Origin: Pseudomonadota bacterium
Lineage (GTDB): Bacteria > Pseudomonadota > Gammaproteobacteria > Burkholderiales > Burkholderiaceae_B
DNA length: 26,262 nt
Assembly: GCA_023388835.1 (NCBI GenBank)
Contig: JAEWFK010000096.1
Span: 1 to 26,262 of the forward strand
Direction: 5' to 3'
Below the pieces are notes generated by a model. That model saw only the letters and a list, made by a program, of their open reading frames with translations. It made no database searches and was not told the DNA's origin. Of the stretch, positions 1-7,924 are shown in pieces; the stretch's first letter is position 1, and every line of letters starts with the position of its first letter. A program made the position numbers and the translations under genes.

Positions 1-1073
1 TTCTCCACTTCGAGTTTGGGGAAGGTCGCGCTGACTTCTTCCTTCAGATGACGAATGCGCTCGGGCCGGATATCGGCCGAACCGTCTCCCATGTCGACCA
101 TGGCCGCAATGCGCAACCTGTCGCCCAGGCGTGCGTAGACGGTGCGCCGTTCGTAGTCGGTCACACTGATGGCCGGCGCCACCGGTACGGCCGTCCCGCT
201 GTCTGCATGTGATTCCCGCGCCAGCGGAATGGTCAGGCTGTAGCCCTTGAGTCCATAGAGAGGAACGGTCTCGCCCTGGCTTTTCATCATTTCGTATCCC
301 TTCAGGCCGTTGGCGACGATGAAGTGATCGGCTTGGACCACTTCTCCCGTATGCAGAACAGCCCCCACCACGCGCCCTCCCCGGGTTTGCAGGCGGACCA
401 CACGTGCGCCTGTGCGTACCGTTGCAGCCGGATGGGCCTGCACGCGTTGGAACAGGCCCCGTGTGAAAAGGTGGCAGTCACCCACTTCCTCTGTAGGTGT
501 GTGAACACAACCGGCCAAGGCGTCGCTGAAATTGGCCAGCGCCGGCTCCACGGCGATCGCTTCATGGCGGTCCAGTATGCGTTGCTGTGAACCGTGGCGC
601 GCCTGATACTCCACCTGCCTGCGTGCCTTCTCAAGGAGTTGCGGGCTGCGATAGGCGATCAGTTTGCCATTCCTGAGATAATGGAAGTCGATGGGGTCAT
701 CCTTCATCCAGGCGTGCAGCACGTCCCGGCTCAGATAGGACAGCTGAAGCAAGGCCGTCGTCGATGCGCGGGCAGTGTCCGTGTTGCAGGCTTTCAGGAA
801 GGCCGTGAGCCAGCACCATTGCCGCGTGTCGAGCCGGGGCCTGAAGCGCAATGGGGACGAAGGATTCAGCAGCCATTTGGGCAGGTCGTGAAACACCCCG
901 GGGTCCGCCAGCGGAGCGACGTAGTCATAGCTCAGCTGGCCGGCATTGGCGTAGCTGGTGCCCAGACCCGCGCCTTCCAGGCCTTCCAGAAGAATGACCT
1001 GCTTGCCTTGCCGCAGGAATTCCCACGCCGTGGCGCAACCAATCACGCCCGCTCCGATAATCGCGACTTTCAT
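1..1073 (-). CDS. dadA: D-amino-acid dehydrogenase (DadA-type FAD oxidoreductase), 3' end cut by window edge
   Basis: The 357 codons present encode a DadA/DAO-family flavoprotein. The family oxidatively deaminates D-amino acids to 2-oxo acids and passes electrons to the membrane respiratory chain. The ATG at 1073 opens MKVAIIGAGVIG, a Rossmann GxGxxG at residues 7-12. DadA hallmarks follow: SYANAGQLSYDYVAPLADPG, then PKWLLNPSSPLRFRP, and later PLYGLKGYSLTIPL. The usual length is about 410-430 residues, so roughly the last 60-70 are outside the window. No frameshift is seen. There is no strong Shine-Dalgarno before the start. The gene lies 133 bp downstream of a co-oriented LysR gene, and the gap contains a 31-bp dyad that could be its operator. 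Exact substrate (D-alanine or another amino acid) cannot be read from sequence. Confidence 0.88.
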   Translation of the reverse strand, partial: MKVAIIGAGVIGCATAWEFLRQGKQVILLEGLEGAGLGTSYANAGQLSYDYVAPLADPGVFHDLPKWLLNPSSPLRFRPRLDTRQWCWLTAFLKACNTDTARASTTALLQLSYLSRDVLHAWMKDDPIDFHYLRNGKLIAYRSPQLLEKARRQVEYQARHGSQQRILDRHEAIAVEPALANFSDALAGCVHTPTEEVGDCHLFTRGLFQRVQAHPAATVRTGARVVRLQTRGGRVVGAVLHTGEVVQADHFIVANGLKGYEMMKSQGETVPLYGLKGYSLTIPLARESHADSGTAVPVAPAISVTDYERRTVYARLGDRLRIAAMVDMGDGSADIRPERIRHLKEEVSATFPKLEVE

Positions 1074-1106
1074 AATGTGAATCCGTGTTCTGTATCAGCA
1101 CCATTC

Positions 1107-1137
1107 TGTCATTCGCGGTGACCGGACGCTAATGACA
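1107..1137. promoter_or_regulatory. 31-bp hyphenated dyad upstream of dadA, candidate operator
   Basis: TGTCATTCGCG (1107-1117) and CGCTAATGACA (1127-1137) form an 11-bp inverted repeat with one mismatch around a 9-bp centre. It begins 34 bp upstream of the dadA start, where an activator or repressor would bind. No T-run follows on the minus strand, so it is not a standard terminator. The neighbouring LysR protein is an obvious candidate ligand, but that is inference. Confidence 0.45.
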
Positions 1138-1206
1138 TTCCGGCCACAATGCATAACCTGCAGCTATGGAAAGGAGGCGGAGGCCTGGTCGCTGAGTTCG
1201 AGCGGG

Positions 1207-2103
1207 TTACTTCCGACCGGACAGTTCTTCACAGACCCGCCGCAGGATTTCAATAAAGGTGGCGTCCATTTCCCGCAGTGGAATGGAGGAATGGTGCATG
1301 ACGCTCACGGGCACGACAATCGGGGGCGAGAGGGGGCGCAAGCGCATGCCGGGCCGGAGCAGCGCACGTGCGGTGAAGGCGTCGACCACCGTGTCGCCGC
1401 AACCGGCATGGGCCAGCGCGCACGCGACATAGTGGGTCTGCACCTGAACGTCCGAGCGGGGGCTCACACCGGCCTGGGCCATGGCCATATCCAGCAGCGC
1501 TCCGGCTCGATCGGTTTCGTCCAGCCTGATGAGGCTGTGTTGAGCCAGTTCCGCCATGCTCACCGGCTCTGGGCCGCTCGGTGAGCCGCCATCAGCCGAC
1601 ACATGTACCAACTCCGTGTGACCGATCGGGATTCGCTCGATACCGGGATGCTCGTTCGCGTCGAAGGTGATGCCCAGGTCGAGCTGGCGGACATGCAGGC
1701 GTTCGACGAGTTCGGCGCTGTGATATGTATGAATCTCGAAGACGATTCCCGCTTCATGTTCGCGGCATGTCTTGATTGCAAGCGGCAGGAGTCCCAGCCC
1801 CAAGGCCGGTGCGCAGCCCACGCGTATCCGCCCGCGCGGGTGCTGTTTCAGATTCTCGGCCAGGCGGCGGACGCTGCTCAGGTTCTCGTGCAGCTTTTCG
1901 ATGCCGGGGGTGAGCGCCTCGAGCTCCGCGGTCGGCTTGAGCCGGCCCCTGACACGCCGGAACAGAGCGAAACCCAACTGAAGCTCGGCGTGTGCCAGCA
2001 TCTTGCTGGCCGCCGGCTGTGTGATATGCAGCAAGGCCGCCGCCTGTGTCAGCGAGCCGGCTCGTAAAATGGCGTTGATGAGTTCAATGTGTCGCAGCTG
2101 CAC
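1207..2103 (-). CDS. LysR-family transcriptional regulator
   Basis: This 298-residue protein has LysR-family length and architecture. The N-terminal winged helix-turn-helix covers about residues 15-40 (GSLTQAAALLHITQPAASKML) and is followed by the usual linker helix. The C-terminal periplasmic-binding-protein-like effector domain runs from about residue 92 (GRIRVGCAPALGLGLLP) to the end. The start codon is GTG at 2103. It is chosen because an AGGGGG ribosome-binding site sits 5 nt upstream and the LysR N-terminus (MQLRHIEL) begins exactly there. It lies 18 bp after the methyltransferase stop and 133 bp before dadA, all on the minus strand. It probably regulates dadA in response to an amino acid or related ligand. 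That link is from context only. Confidence 0.9.
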   Translation of the reverse strand: MQLRHIELINAILRAGSLTQAAALLHITQPAASKMLAHAELQLGFALFRRVRGRLKPTAELEALTPGIEKLHENLSSVRRLAENLKQHPRGRIRVGCAPALGLGLLPLAIKTCREHEAGIVFEIHTYHSAELVERLHVRQLDLGITFDANEHPGIERIPIGHTELVHVSADGGSPSGPEPVSMAELAQHSLIRLDETDRAGALLDMAMAQAGVSPRSDVQVQTHYVACALAHAGCGDTVVDAFTARALLRPGMRLRPLSPPIVVPVSVMHHSSIPLREMDATFIEILRRVCEELSGRK

Positions 2104-2121
2104 ATCGGCCCCCTAAGCGTC

Positions 2122-2940
2122 CTACATCTTTTCAGCCGACCACTCGCCGGCGCTGCCTGCGCCTGCCATGCGCGGGCCATCAACCTTTCCGGAAAACGTC
2201 AAGCGACCGTTCAGTGTATTCAGGGTGTAGCGTATATCCGCGCCCGAGATCGTCATGTCTCCGACGGGAATCGAGTGGTCGTCAATCGTGATCGCCGTTC
2301 CCTGAATGCGATTGAACTGCTGCCAGACGCGCAACACGAAATCCCGGTGGCCAGGCGCCTTGACTCGCCATAAGCCCTGCACTTTGGCCGGTACGGTCCA
2401 AAGGAAAATATCACGTCCTTCAACGACATCGTGCCGCTCCGGCGTCCATTCATCCATGTGGAAGGCATGCGAGACGATGCGGGTTCCCGGCTTGAGGCGC
2501 AAGAGGTGCGGGCGCAGCCGCAGATTGATTTCAGGGAAGAGATACATGCTGATTACCGAAGCCTGGCTCAGATCCGTATCGAAAAGGTTCTCAGTACGAA
2601 AGACGATGCGGTTGGAGACGCCGGCGGCAAGTGCGGCGGCGGTGGCTTCTTCCGTACGATCGGGGTCGAGGTCCACGCCAAGTCCGGCGGTGCCATGCTT
2701 CAAAGCCGCCGCGATGGAGATGCGGCCGTCCCCGGAACCAAGGTCGATCAGATAATCGTCCGCGCCCACTGCAGCCATGTCCAGCATATGGGCCACCACG
2801 GCGTCGGGGGTCTTGATATAAGGCACATCGAGCGACGGGCGCTCCTGCGCGTGCGCGACCGAAACGGCCGAGGAGAGCAGCATCGTCAAAGCGAGCGTGG
2901 AGGCATGGAAACGCGAGAAGCGAAGAAAGGAAGGCAGCAT
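2122..2940 (-). CDS. Exported class I SAM-dependent methyltransferase, FAM173-like, with extra C-terminal domain
   Basis: This 272-residue protein starts at the ATG at 2940, which gives a clean Sec signal peptide: basic MLPSFLRFSRFH, hydrophobic STLALTMLLSSAVSV, and AHA|Q cleavage near residue 31. The mature part opens with PYIKTPDAVVAHML and has motif I LIDLGSGDGR at 64-73. It continues with IVFRTENLFDTDLS, YLFPEINLRLRPHLLRLKPGTRIVSHAF and a DEWTPE segment. This order matches the FAM173/ATPSCKMT-like lysine methyltransferase family as I know it. About 90 residues of predicted beta-strand follow (VQGLWRVKAPGHRDFVL to the end) and are not part of the methyltransferase fold. The substrate is unknown. 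The export signal is odd for a SAM-dependent enzyme. It diverges from the hydrolase gene and is followed closely by the LysR gene. Confidence 0.85.
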   Translation of the reverse strand: MLPSFLRFSRFHASTLALTMLLSSAVSVAHAQERPSLDVPYIKTPDAVVAHMLDMAAVGADDYLIDLGSGDGRISIAAALKHGTAGLGVDLDPDRTEEATAAALAAGVSNRIVFRTENLFDTDLSQASVISMYLFPEINLRLRPHLLRLKPGTRIVSHAFHMDEWTPERHDVVEGRDIFLWTVPAKVQGLWRVKAPGHRDFVLRVWQQFNRIQGTAITIDDHSIPVGDMTISGADIRYTLNTLNGRLTFSGKVDGPRMAGAGSAGEWSAEKM

Positions 2941-3129
2941 GTGTGTTTTTGTGGATGTCTCGATATAGCGGTATTGTGACGTAGTTTGTCCCCTAGGGTG
3001 GCATACCCGCCGAAGCGTACAGCTTGGCATGCGGGATGCCCTGGACGGCATCAGCGGGGCTCCCTGTGCGGCACACCGGACCGTCGCAGCCGGGAATAAT
3101 CGGATTGATCTACAACGGATATACGCTCA

Positions 3130-3852
3130 ATGTCATCACGCAACTACGTTCTGGCGCATGGCTCCTTTCACGGCGGGTGGTGCTGGCGGCCGGTGGCGGA
3201 TCGCCTGCGGAAGGAAGGGCACCAGGTCCACACTCCCAGTCATACCGGCATGGGCGACCGCGCCCATCTGCTGTCCAAGGACATCACCATCGACACCTTT
3301 GTCGATGATCTGATTCAGGTGATAGAGACCGAAGAACTGCAGGACGTCATATTGGTGGGACACAGCTTTGGCGGAGTACCGATCACAGGCGTGGCCGAGC
3401 GGATTCCAGAACGGCTGCGCCATCTGGTCTATTTTGATGCAGTGGTACTGGAAAGCGGGCAGGATGCCTTCTCGAACTACCCCAAGGAAGAGGCGGAAGC
3501 GCGGATCGCAGGAGCAGCGAAAGCTACCGATGGCCTGGCTGTGCCGGCGCCGGTCAAGCTTCCGCCAGTGTGGGGCATATCAAAGGATATGCCGGAATAC
3601 GATTGGATCTTGCGCCGGCTGACGCCCCATCCTCTGAGAAGCTATACCACGCCGCTAAGGCTGGCGAATCCCATAGGGAATGGCGTCGCGCGTACCTATC
3701 TTCACTGCACAAAACCTTCGCATTCCTTGCTGAATTCGTCCCGCGAGTTGGTGAAGTCCCTGCACGACTGGGATTGGATCGAACTCGCGGCGCCTCACGA
3801 GGCGCATATCACGCATCCCGATTTATTGACCGACGTCCTGCTTCAGCTATAA
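3130..3852 (+). CDS. Alpha/beta hydrolase (esterase/hydroxynitrile-lyase-like)
   Basis: This 240-residue protein is a single-domain alpha/beta hydrolase. The oxyanion-hole region is VLAHGSFHGGWCW (residues 7-19) and the nucleophile elbow is GHSFGG with Ser79. The likely catalytic His is His223 in PHEAHITHPDLL near the C-terminus. The pattern TPSHTGMGDRAHLL followed by ILVGHSFGGVPITGVAERIPERLRHLVYFDA resembles small ester hydrolases of the pyrethroid/salicylate-esterase and hydroxynitrile-lyase group (PF12697-like). The acidic triad member is not obvious. It diverges from the methyltransferase and converges, 10 bp apart, with the IclR gene of the pca-like operon. It might supply a substrate to that pathway, but its sequence is not that of PcaD enol-lactonase. 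Substrate unknown. Confidence 0.8.
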   Translation: MSSRNYVLAHGSFHGGWCWRPVADRLRKEGHQVHTPSHTGMGDRAHLLSKDITIDTFVDDLIQVIETEELQDVILVGHSFGGVPITGVAERIPERLRHLVYFDAVVLESGQDAFSNYPKEEAEARIAGAAKATDGLAVPAPVKLPPVWGISKDMPEYDWILRRLTPHPLRSYTTPLRLANPIGNGVARTYLHCTKPSHSLLNSSRELVKSLHDWDWIELAAPHEAHITHPDLLTDVLLQL

Positions 3853-3862
3853 CCGGCCGGCC

Positions 3863-4666
3863 TCAATATGCCGCTGAACGGGCCACCCGTTCGGTGATTT
3901 GTCGGGCAGTCGCCAGTAGTTTCGGAAGCACGATTTCCTGTACAGCCAGTGCGTCCATGCGGCTGCGATGCAGGCCCACGTTCAAAGCAGCAAGCACCTT
4001 CCCGTTACGGCCATGTATCGGTACGGCAACTGAAATCAGCCCGACTTCGAGTTCTTCGTCGATGAGCGCCCAGCCCCGGGCGCGAACACGCATCAGTTCT
4101 TCGCGCAGCAGAGCGGGGTCGGTCAGGGTCTTGGGCGTCCGGGCGACGAAGTCTGTCGTGTCCAGATGGTGCTCGAGTTCGTCATCGCCGAGTCCTGCCA
4201 GTAGAACCCGTCCCAACGACGAGCAATAGGCGGGTAAGCGGCTGCCCACGCCGAGATTGATGGACATGATTTTCTGAGTCGATACACGCAGCACGTAAAC
4301 GACTTCTTTGCCGTCCAGCACGGCGGCGGAACTGGACTCCTGCACATCGCGTACGAGCGATTCCATGAAGGGCTCGGCCAAGCTCCATAGCGGCAGCGAA
4401 CTCAGGTAGGCGAACCCGAGATCGAGCACCTTGGCCGTCAAACGAAACTGTCTGCCTTCGATCTCCACATAGCCCAGTGCATGCAGGGTGTGCAGAATGC
4501 GTCGTGCGCCTGCACGCGTCAGCCCGGTGCGCTGCGCGACTTCTGTCATCGTTTGTGACGGCGCCTGCGCGCTGAAGCTGCGGATGACGGCCAGCCCACG
4601 CGCAAACGACTGGACATAGCCGTCTCCGGGTGTCCTGCTTTCAGTCGTGCTCGATGCTTGGGTCAT
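3863..4666 (-). CDS. pcaR: IclR-family regulator of PcaR/PcaU/PobR type
   Basis: This 267-residue regulator has the signature YVQSFARGLAVIRSF (residues 17-31) found in PcaR, PcaU and PobR. A winged helix-turn-helix follows at about 38-70 (MTEVAQRTGLTRAGARRILHTLHALGYVE). The IclR effector domain begins near residue 85 and contains LGVGSRLPAYCSSLGRVLLAG and GWALIDEELEVGLISVAVPI. PcaR-type proteins control aromatic and beta-ketoadipate catabolism, often with beta-ketoadipate as inducer. Here the gene is last in the minus-strand operon, 38 bp after the 3-hydroxyacyl-CoA dehydrogenase, so it probably feeds back on its own promoter. Two 15-bp boxes upstream of pcaI resemble the PcaR box. The family is clear. 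The pcaR assignment over another IclR paralogue is inferred from context. Confidence 0.8.
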   Translation of the reverse strand: MTQASSTTESRTPGDGYVQSFARGLAVIRSFSAQAPSQTMTEVAQRTGLTRAGARRILHTLHALGYVEIEGRQFRLTAKVLDLGFAYLSSLPLWSLAEPFMESLVRDVQESSSAAVLDGKEVVYVLRVSTQKIMSINLGVGSRLPAYCSSLGRVLLAGLGDDELEHHLDTTDFVARTPKTLTDPALLREELMRVRARGWALIDEELEVGLISVAVPIHGRNGKVLAALNVGLHRSRMDALAVQEIVLPKLLATARQITERVARSAAY

Positions 4667-4704
4667 AGGCGTTGCGGTCGTTCTTATTCGGGGTCGGACC
4701 CCGA

Positions 4705-5625
4705 TTAGTGATGTTCTTTACGGCGGAGATGAGCGACGAGGTGGCGCAGTTCGTTTTCCTTTTCAGGAAGGGCGGCCCGTCGTTCAGGGGTGCTCCAGTC
4801 GTAGAAGCCCAGGCCGCTTTTTACACCAAGATGACCCTGTTCTACCTTGCTGCTCAATATATGAGAGGGCGTTTCGCGGTTCTCGAGGTCCTGATACAGA
4901 TAGCCGGCGATGGCGTGATGAATATCCAGCCCGTTGATGTCGCGCTGTTCCAGCGGCCCGGTGAGGGCGAGCCGGATACCCAGGCTCCATTTTGCGACGG
5001 TGTCGATGTCCTGAGCGGAGGCCACGCCTTTTTCAAGCAGCGACATGGCTTCGCGTGCCAGGGCATGCTGCAGGCGGTTGGCAATGAAGCCTGGAATGTC
5101 TTTGCGTACCAGCACGGGCAGCTTTCCGACGGAACGAAGCATCTCCATGATGCGCTCGCTGGTGATGCCGGCTGTTCGTTCGCAAGCCACGACTTCCACT
5201 AGCGGGATTATGTCCGCAGGCGTGAAGAAGTGGGTGCCGATGAAGCGTTCCGGGTGCGATAGCCCGGCGGCAAGCTGATTGATGGAGATGCCGGACGTAT
5301 TCGTGGCGATCAGTGTAGATGCCGAGCAGCAGGCCTCGAGCTGGCGAAAAATATCCTGCTTGAGGGCTGCGTTTTCGGGTGCCGCCTCGATGACCACCGA
5401 GGCGTCCCTGGCAGCCTGAAGATCCTGGCTCCAGTTCAGGCGCGACTGTAATTCAGCGCGTGCCGCCGAGTCTTCCAACAGCCGCTTCTGAGATTTCGCA
5501 CACGCTTCCTCGCAAGGATCGATGAGCACCACCTGCCAGCCATGCGAACCGAACAGGTTCGCAATGGCGTTGCCCATGTTGCCCGCGCCGATGATGGCGA
5601 GCTTCCCGGAGACGGCTTGCTGCAT
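4705..5625 (-). CDS. 3-hydroxyacyl-CoA dehydrogenase (HAD/PaaH family)
   Basis: This 306-residue NAD-dependent enzyme oxidises a (3S)-hydroxyacyl-CoA to the 3-oxoacyl-CoA. The Rossmann motif is GAGNMG (residues 13-18), with the acidic residue of strand two in LIDP. The catalytic dyad appears as His132 (GTHFFTPADIIPLVEVV) and Glu144, with the 12-residue spacing known for the family. The NTSG segment is at 109-112 and the C-terminal helical domain carries the typical DIPGFIANRL and GLGFYDW. The usual HFFNPP is replaced by HFFTPAD, so substrate preference may differ from butyryl-type enzymes. Its start lies 3 bp after the thiolase stop, so the two are translationally linked. A 3-hydroxyadipyl-CoA-type substrate is an inference from the neighbouring pcaF. 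Confidence 0.88.
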   Translation of the reverse strand: MQQAVSGKLAIIGAGNMGNAIANLFGSHGWQVVLIDPCEEACAKSQKRLLEDSAARAELQSRLNWSQDLQAARDASVVIEAAPENAALKQDIFRQLEACCSASTLIATNTSGISINQLAAGLSHPERFIGTHFFTPADIIPLVEVVACERTAGITSERIMEMLRSVGKLPVLVRKDIPGFIANRLQHALAREAMSLLEKGVASAQDIDTVAKWSLGIRLALTGPLEQRDINGLDIHHAIAGYLYQDLENRETPSHILSSKVEQGHLGVKSGLGFYDWSTPERRAALPEKENELRHLVAHLRRKEHH

Positions 5626-5628
5626 GAC

Positions 5629-6834
5629 TTACACTCTTTCCAGAAGAACGGCGATACCCTGGCCCACACCGATGCACATCGTGCACAGCGCGTAGCGCCC
5701 GCCGCTGCGGTGCAGTTGGTTGACTGCCGTGGTGGCCAGTCGCGCGCCGCTCGCGCCCAACGGGTGGCCCAGCGCAATCGCACCGCCATTCGGGTTCACA
5801 CGTGGGTCGTCATCTTGCAGACCCAGCTGGCGCAACACTGCCAGCCCCTGGGCGGCGAACGCTTCATTCAGCTCGATGACATCGATCTGATCCAGGCTGA
5901 TGCCGGTCTGCGCCAGAAGCTTGAGCGTGGCCGGTGCGGGGCCAATGCCCATGATGCGTGGGGCCACACCGGCTGTCGCCATGCCGACAATGCGAGCGCG
6001 CGGAGTCAGCCCATGCTTGGCGGCGCTGGCTTCGTCGGCGATCAGGACGGCGCAGGCGCCGTCGTTCACCCCGCTGGCATTGCCGGCCGTTACTGTCCCG
6101 TCAGCGCGTACCACGCCCTTCAGGCGCGCCAGGGCTTCCAGAGAGGTTTCGCGGGGGTGCTCATCGTCCTTGACGATGATGGGATCGCCCTTGCGCTGCG
6201 GAATGCTGACGGGTGTGATTTCTTCTGCGAGGATGCCGGCCTTCTGGGCTGCTGCGGCCTTGGTCTGGCTCGCCAGCGCCATGCGGTCTTGCGCTTCACG
6301 CTCGATGCCGAAATCGGTGGCGACGTTCTCGGCCGTTTCCGGCATGGAATCAACGCCGTATTGCTCCTTCATCAGCTTGTTGATGAAGCGCCATCCGATG
6401 GTCGTGTCGTAAACCGCATTGCCGCGAGAGAAGGCGCTTTCCGCCTTCGGCATGACAAAGGGGGCGCGGCTCATGCTTTCTGTTCCGCCGGCCAGGATCA
6501 GGGCCGCTTCGCCGGCACGGATGGCACGGGCCGCCGTGCCGATGGCATCCAACCCTGAACCGCACAGGCGGTTGATGGTGGCGCCGGGCACCTCCAGGGG
6601 GAGACCCGCCAGCAGAGCCGACATGCGTGCCACGTTGCGATTGTCTTCGCCCGCCTGGTTGGCGCAGCCGAAGAGCACGTCGTCCATCGCCTGCCAGTCC
6701 GTGCCGGGGTTGCGCTGCATGAGGGCACGGATAACGATCGCGCCAAGATCGTCGGGACGCACGCTGGACAGCGCGCCGCCGTAACGGCCAAAGGGCGTCC
6801 GGATGGCATCGCAAATGAAGGCTTGTTTGGTCAT
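5629..6834 (-). CDS. pcaF: 3-oxoadipyl-CoA thiolase (beta-ketoadipyl-CoA thiolase)
   Basis: This 401-residue thiolase cleaves 3-oxoadipyl-CoA with CoA to succinyl-CoA and acetyl-CoA. It is near-collinear with PcaF/PaaJ: FICDAIRTPFGRYGGALSSVR at the N-terminus, GCANQAGEDNRNVARM, and AFSRGNAVYDTTIGWRF. The nucleophile is Cys91 (INRLCGSG). His357 (GHPLG) and Cys387 (CTMCIGVGQG) complete the active site. A strong AGGAGG ribosome-binding site lies 9 nt before the ATG. It follows the Bug gene and is tightly coupled to the 3-hydroxyacyl-CoA dehydrogenase. A PaaJ role in phenylacetate degradation uses the same reaction. The adjacent pcaIJ favours the beta-ketoadipate name. Confidence 0.93.
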   Translation of the reverse strand: MTKQAFICDAIRTPFGRYGGALSSVRPDDLGAIVIRALMQRNPGTDWQAMDDVLFGCANQAGEDNRNVARMSALLAGLPLEVPGATINRLCGSGLDAIGTAARAIRAGEAALILAGGTESMSRAPFVMPKAESAFSRGNAVYDTTIGWRFINKLMKEQYGVDSMPETAENVATDFGIEREAQDRMALASQTKAAAAQKAGILAEEITPVSIPQRKGDPIIVKDDEHPRETSLEALARLKGVVRADGTVTAGNASGVNDGACAVLIADEASAAKHGLTPRARIVGMATAGVAPRIMGIGPAPATLKLLAQTGISLDQIDVIELNEAFAAQGLAVLRQLGLQDDDPRVNPNGGAIALGHPLGASGARLATTAVNQLHRSGGRYALCTMCIGVGQGIAVLLERV

Positions 6835-6873
6835 GGTCGGGTTTCCTCCTGGTTTGTGCTTTATCGAATGCGC

Positions 6874-7884
6874 TTAGTTTACGGTCGCTCCGGAGGCCTT
6901 CACCACGTCAGCCCATTTTGCAGTTTCGGCGGCGATGAACTCAGCGAAGGCTTCAGGCGTCTCGCTGTGGACCTGCGCGCCCTGTGCGGCGAATTTTTTG
7001 ACTACCTCGGGATCCTGCAGCGCTTCGGCGATGGCCGAATGCAAGACCTTCACGACGTCGTCAGGCGTGCCCGCCGGAGCGAATAGACCGAACCATGATG
7101 TCGCTTCATAGCCAGGGACACCGGCTTCGGCGATGGTCGGTATCTCCGGTAGTTCGGGGGAACGGTCCGCCGGTGTAACAGCCAACGGGACCAGTGTTCC
7201 ACTGCGCACGTGCTGGATCGCGGAAGGCATGTTGTCGAACATGATGTCCACCTGACCGCCCAGAAGGTCGGTGACGGCAGGCGCGCTTCCGCGATAAGGA
7301 ACATGCAGCATGTCGACCTCGGCCATCAACTTGAAGAGCTCACCGGACAGATGGATGGAACTGCCGTTGCCGGAGGAGGCGAAGGCGACTTCGCCCGGAT
7401 GGGCCTTGGCGTACTCAATGAGTTCCTTCACTGAACGGTAGGGACGCTCGGGATTCACCACCAGTAGATTGGGCACCATGGCGACGCGCGTCAGCGGCTG
7501 GAAATCCTTGATATGGTCAAAGTTCAGCTTGCTGTAGAGAGCGGGGTTGATTGCATGGGTGCCGACTGTGCCCATGAGCAAGGTGTAGCCATCGGCCTTG
7601 GCGCGGGCCGCCGTCTGTGTGCCAATGTTGCCGCCTGCGCCGTCACGGTTCTCAATGACGACGCTTTCTCCGAACTTGGTGCCCAGATACTGGCCCACGA
7701 TGCGAGCCAGGATGTCGGTCGTGCCGCCTGCGGAGAAGGGCACGATGATGGTGACAGGCTTGGTCGGGAAGGCCTTGGCCGACGCCGTGACCGGCGCCAG
7801 GGCGCTGATTCCGGTAAAGGCGACTGCGCCTGCGAAGGCGATAGCGCGCAGCAGGCTGCGACGGGTGCTTGGAGTTGAACGCAT
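6874..7884 (-). CDS. Bug/TctC-family periplasmic solute-binding protein
   Basis: This 336-residue protein is a tripartite tricarboxylate transporter binding protein, the Bug family greatly expanded in Bordetella relatives. It has an export signal with twin arginines (TRRSLLR, residues 7-13), a hydrophobic stretch and a TASA|K cleavage near residue 36. It could be Tat or Sec exported. The mature protein opens FPTKPVTIIVPFSAGGTTDILAR and contains VENRDGAGGNIGT, VPYRGSAPAVTDLLGGQVDIMFDN and EIPTIAEAGVPGYEATSWFG, all family hallmarks. The start at 7884 is preferred because a GGAA lies just upstream. An ATG at 7902 would add six residues. No TctA or TctB membrane partners are nearby. Its place inside the pca-like operon suggests a dicarboxylate ligand such as adipate or an oxo-/hydroxy-adipate, by inference. 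Confidence 0.88.
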   Translation of the reverse strand: MRSTPSTRRSLLRAIAFAGAVAFTGISALAPVTASAKAFPTKPVTIIVPFSAGGTTDILARIVGQYLGTKFGESVVIENRDGAGGNIGTQTAARAKADGYTLLMGTVGTHAINPALYSKLNFDHIKDFQPLTRVAMVPNLLVVNPERPYRSVKELIEYAKAHPGEVAFASSGNGSSIHLSGELFKLMAEVDMLHVPYRGSAPAVTDLLGGQVDIMFDNMPSAIQHVRSGTLVPLAVTPADRSPELPEIPTIAEAGVPGYEATSWFGLFAPAGTPDDVVKVLHSAIAEALQDPEVVKKFAAQGAQVHSETPEAFAEFIAAETAKWADVVKASGATVN

Positions 7885-7924
7885 ATATTTTCCGATATTC
7901 ATTAATGTGAGGAATGGCCGGTCA

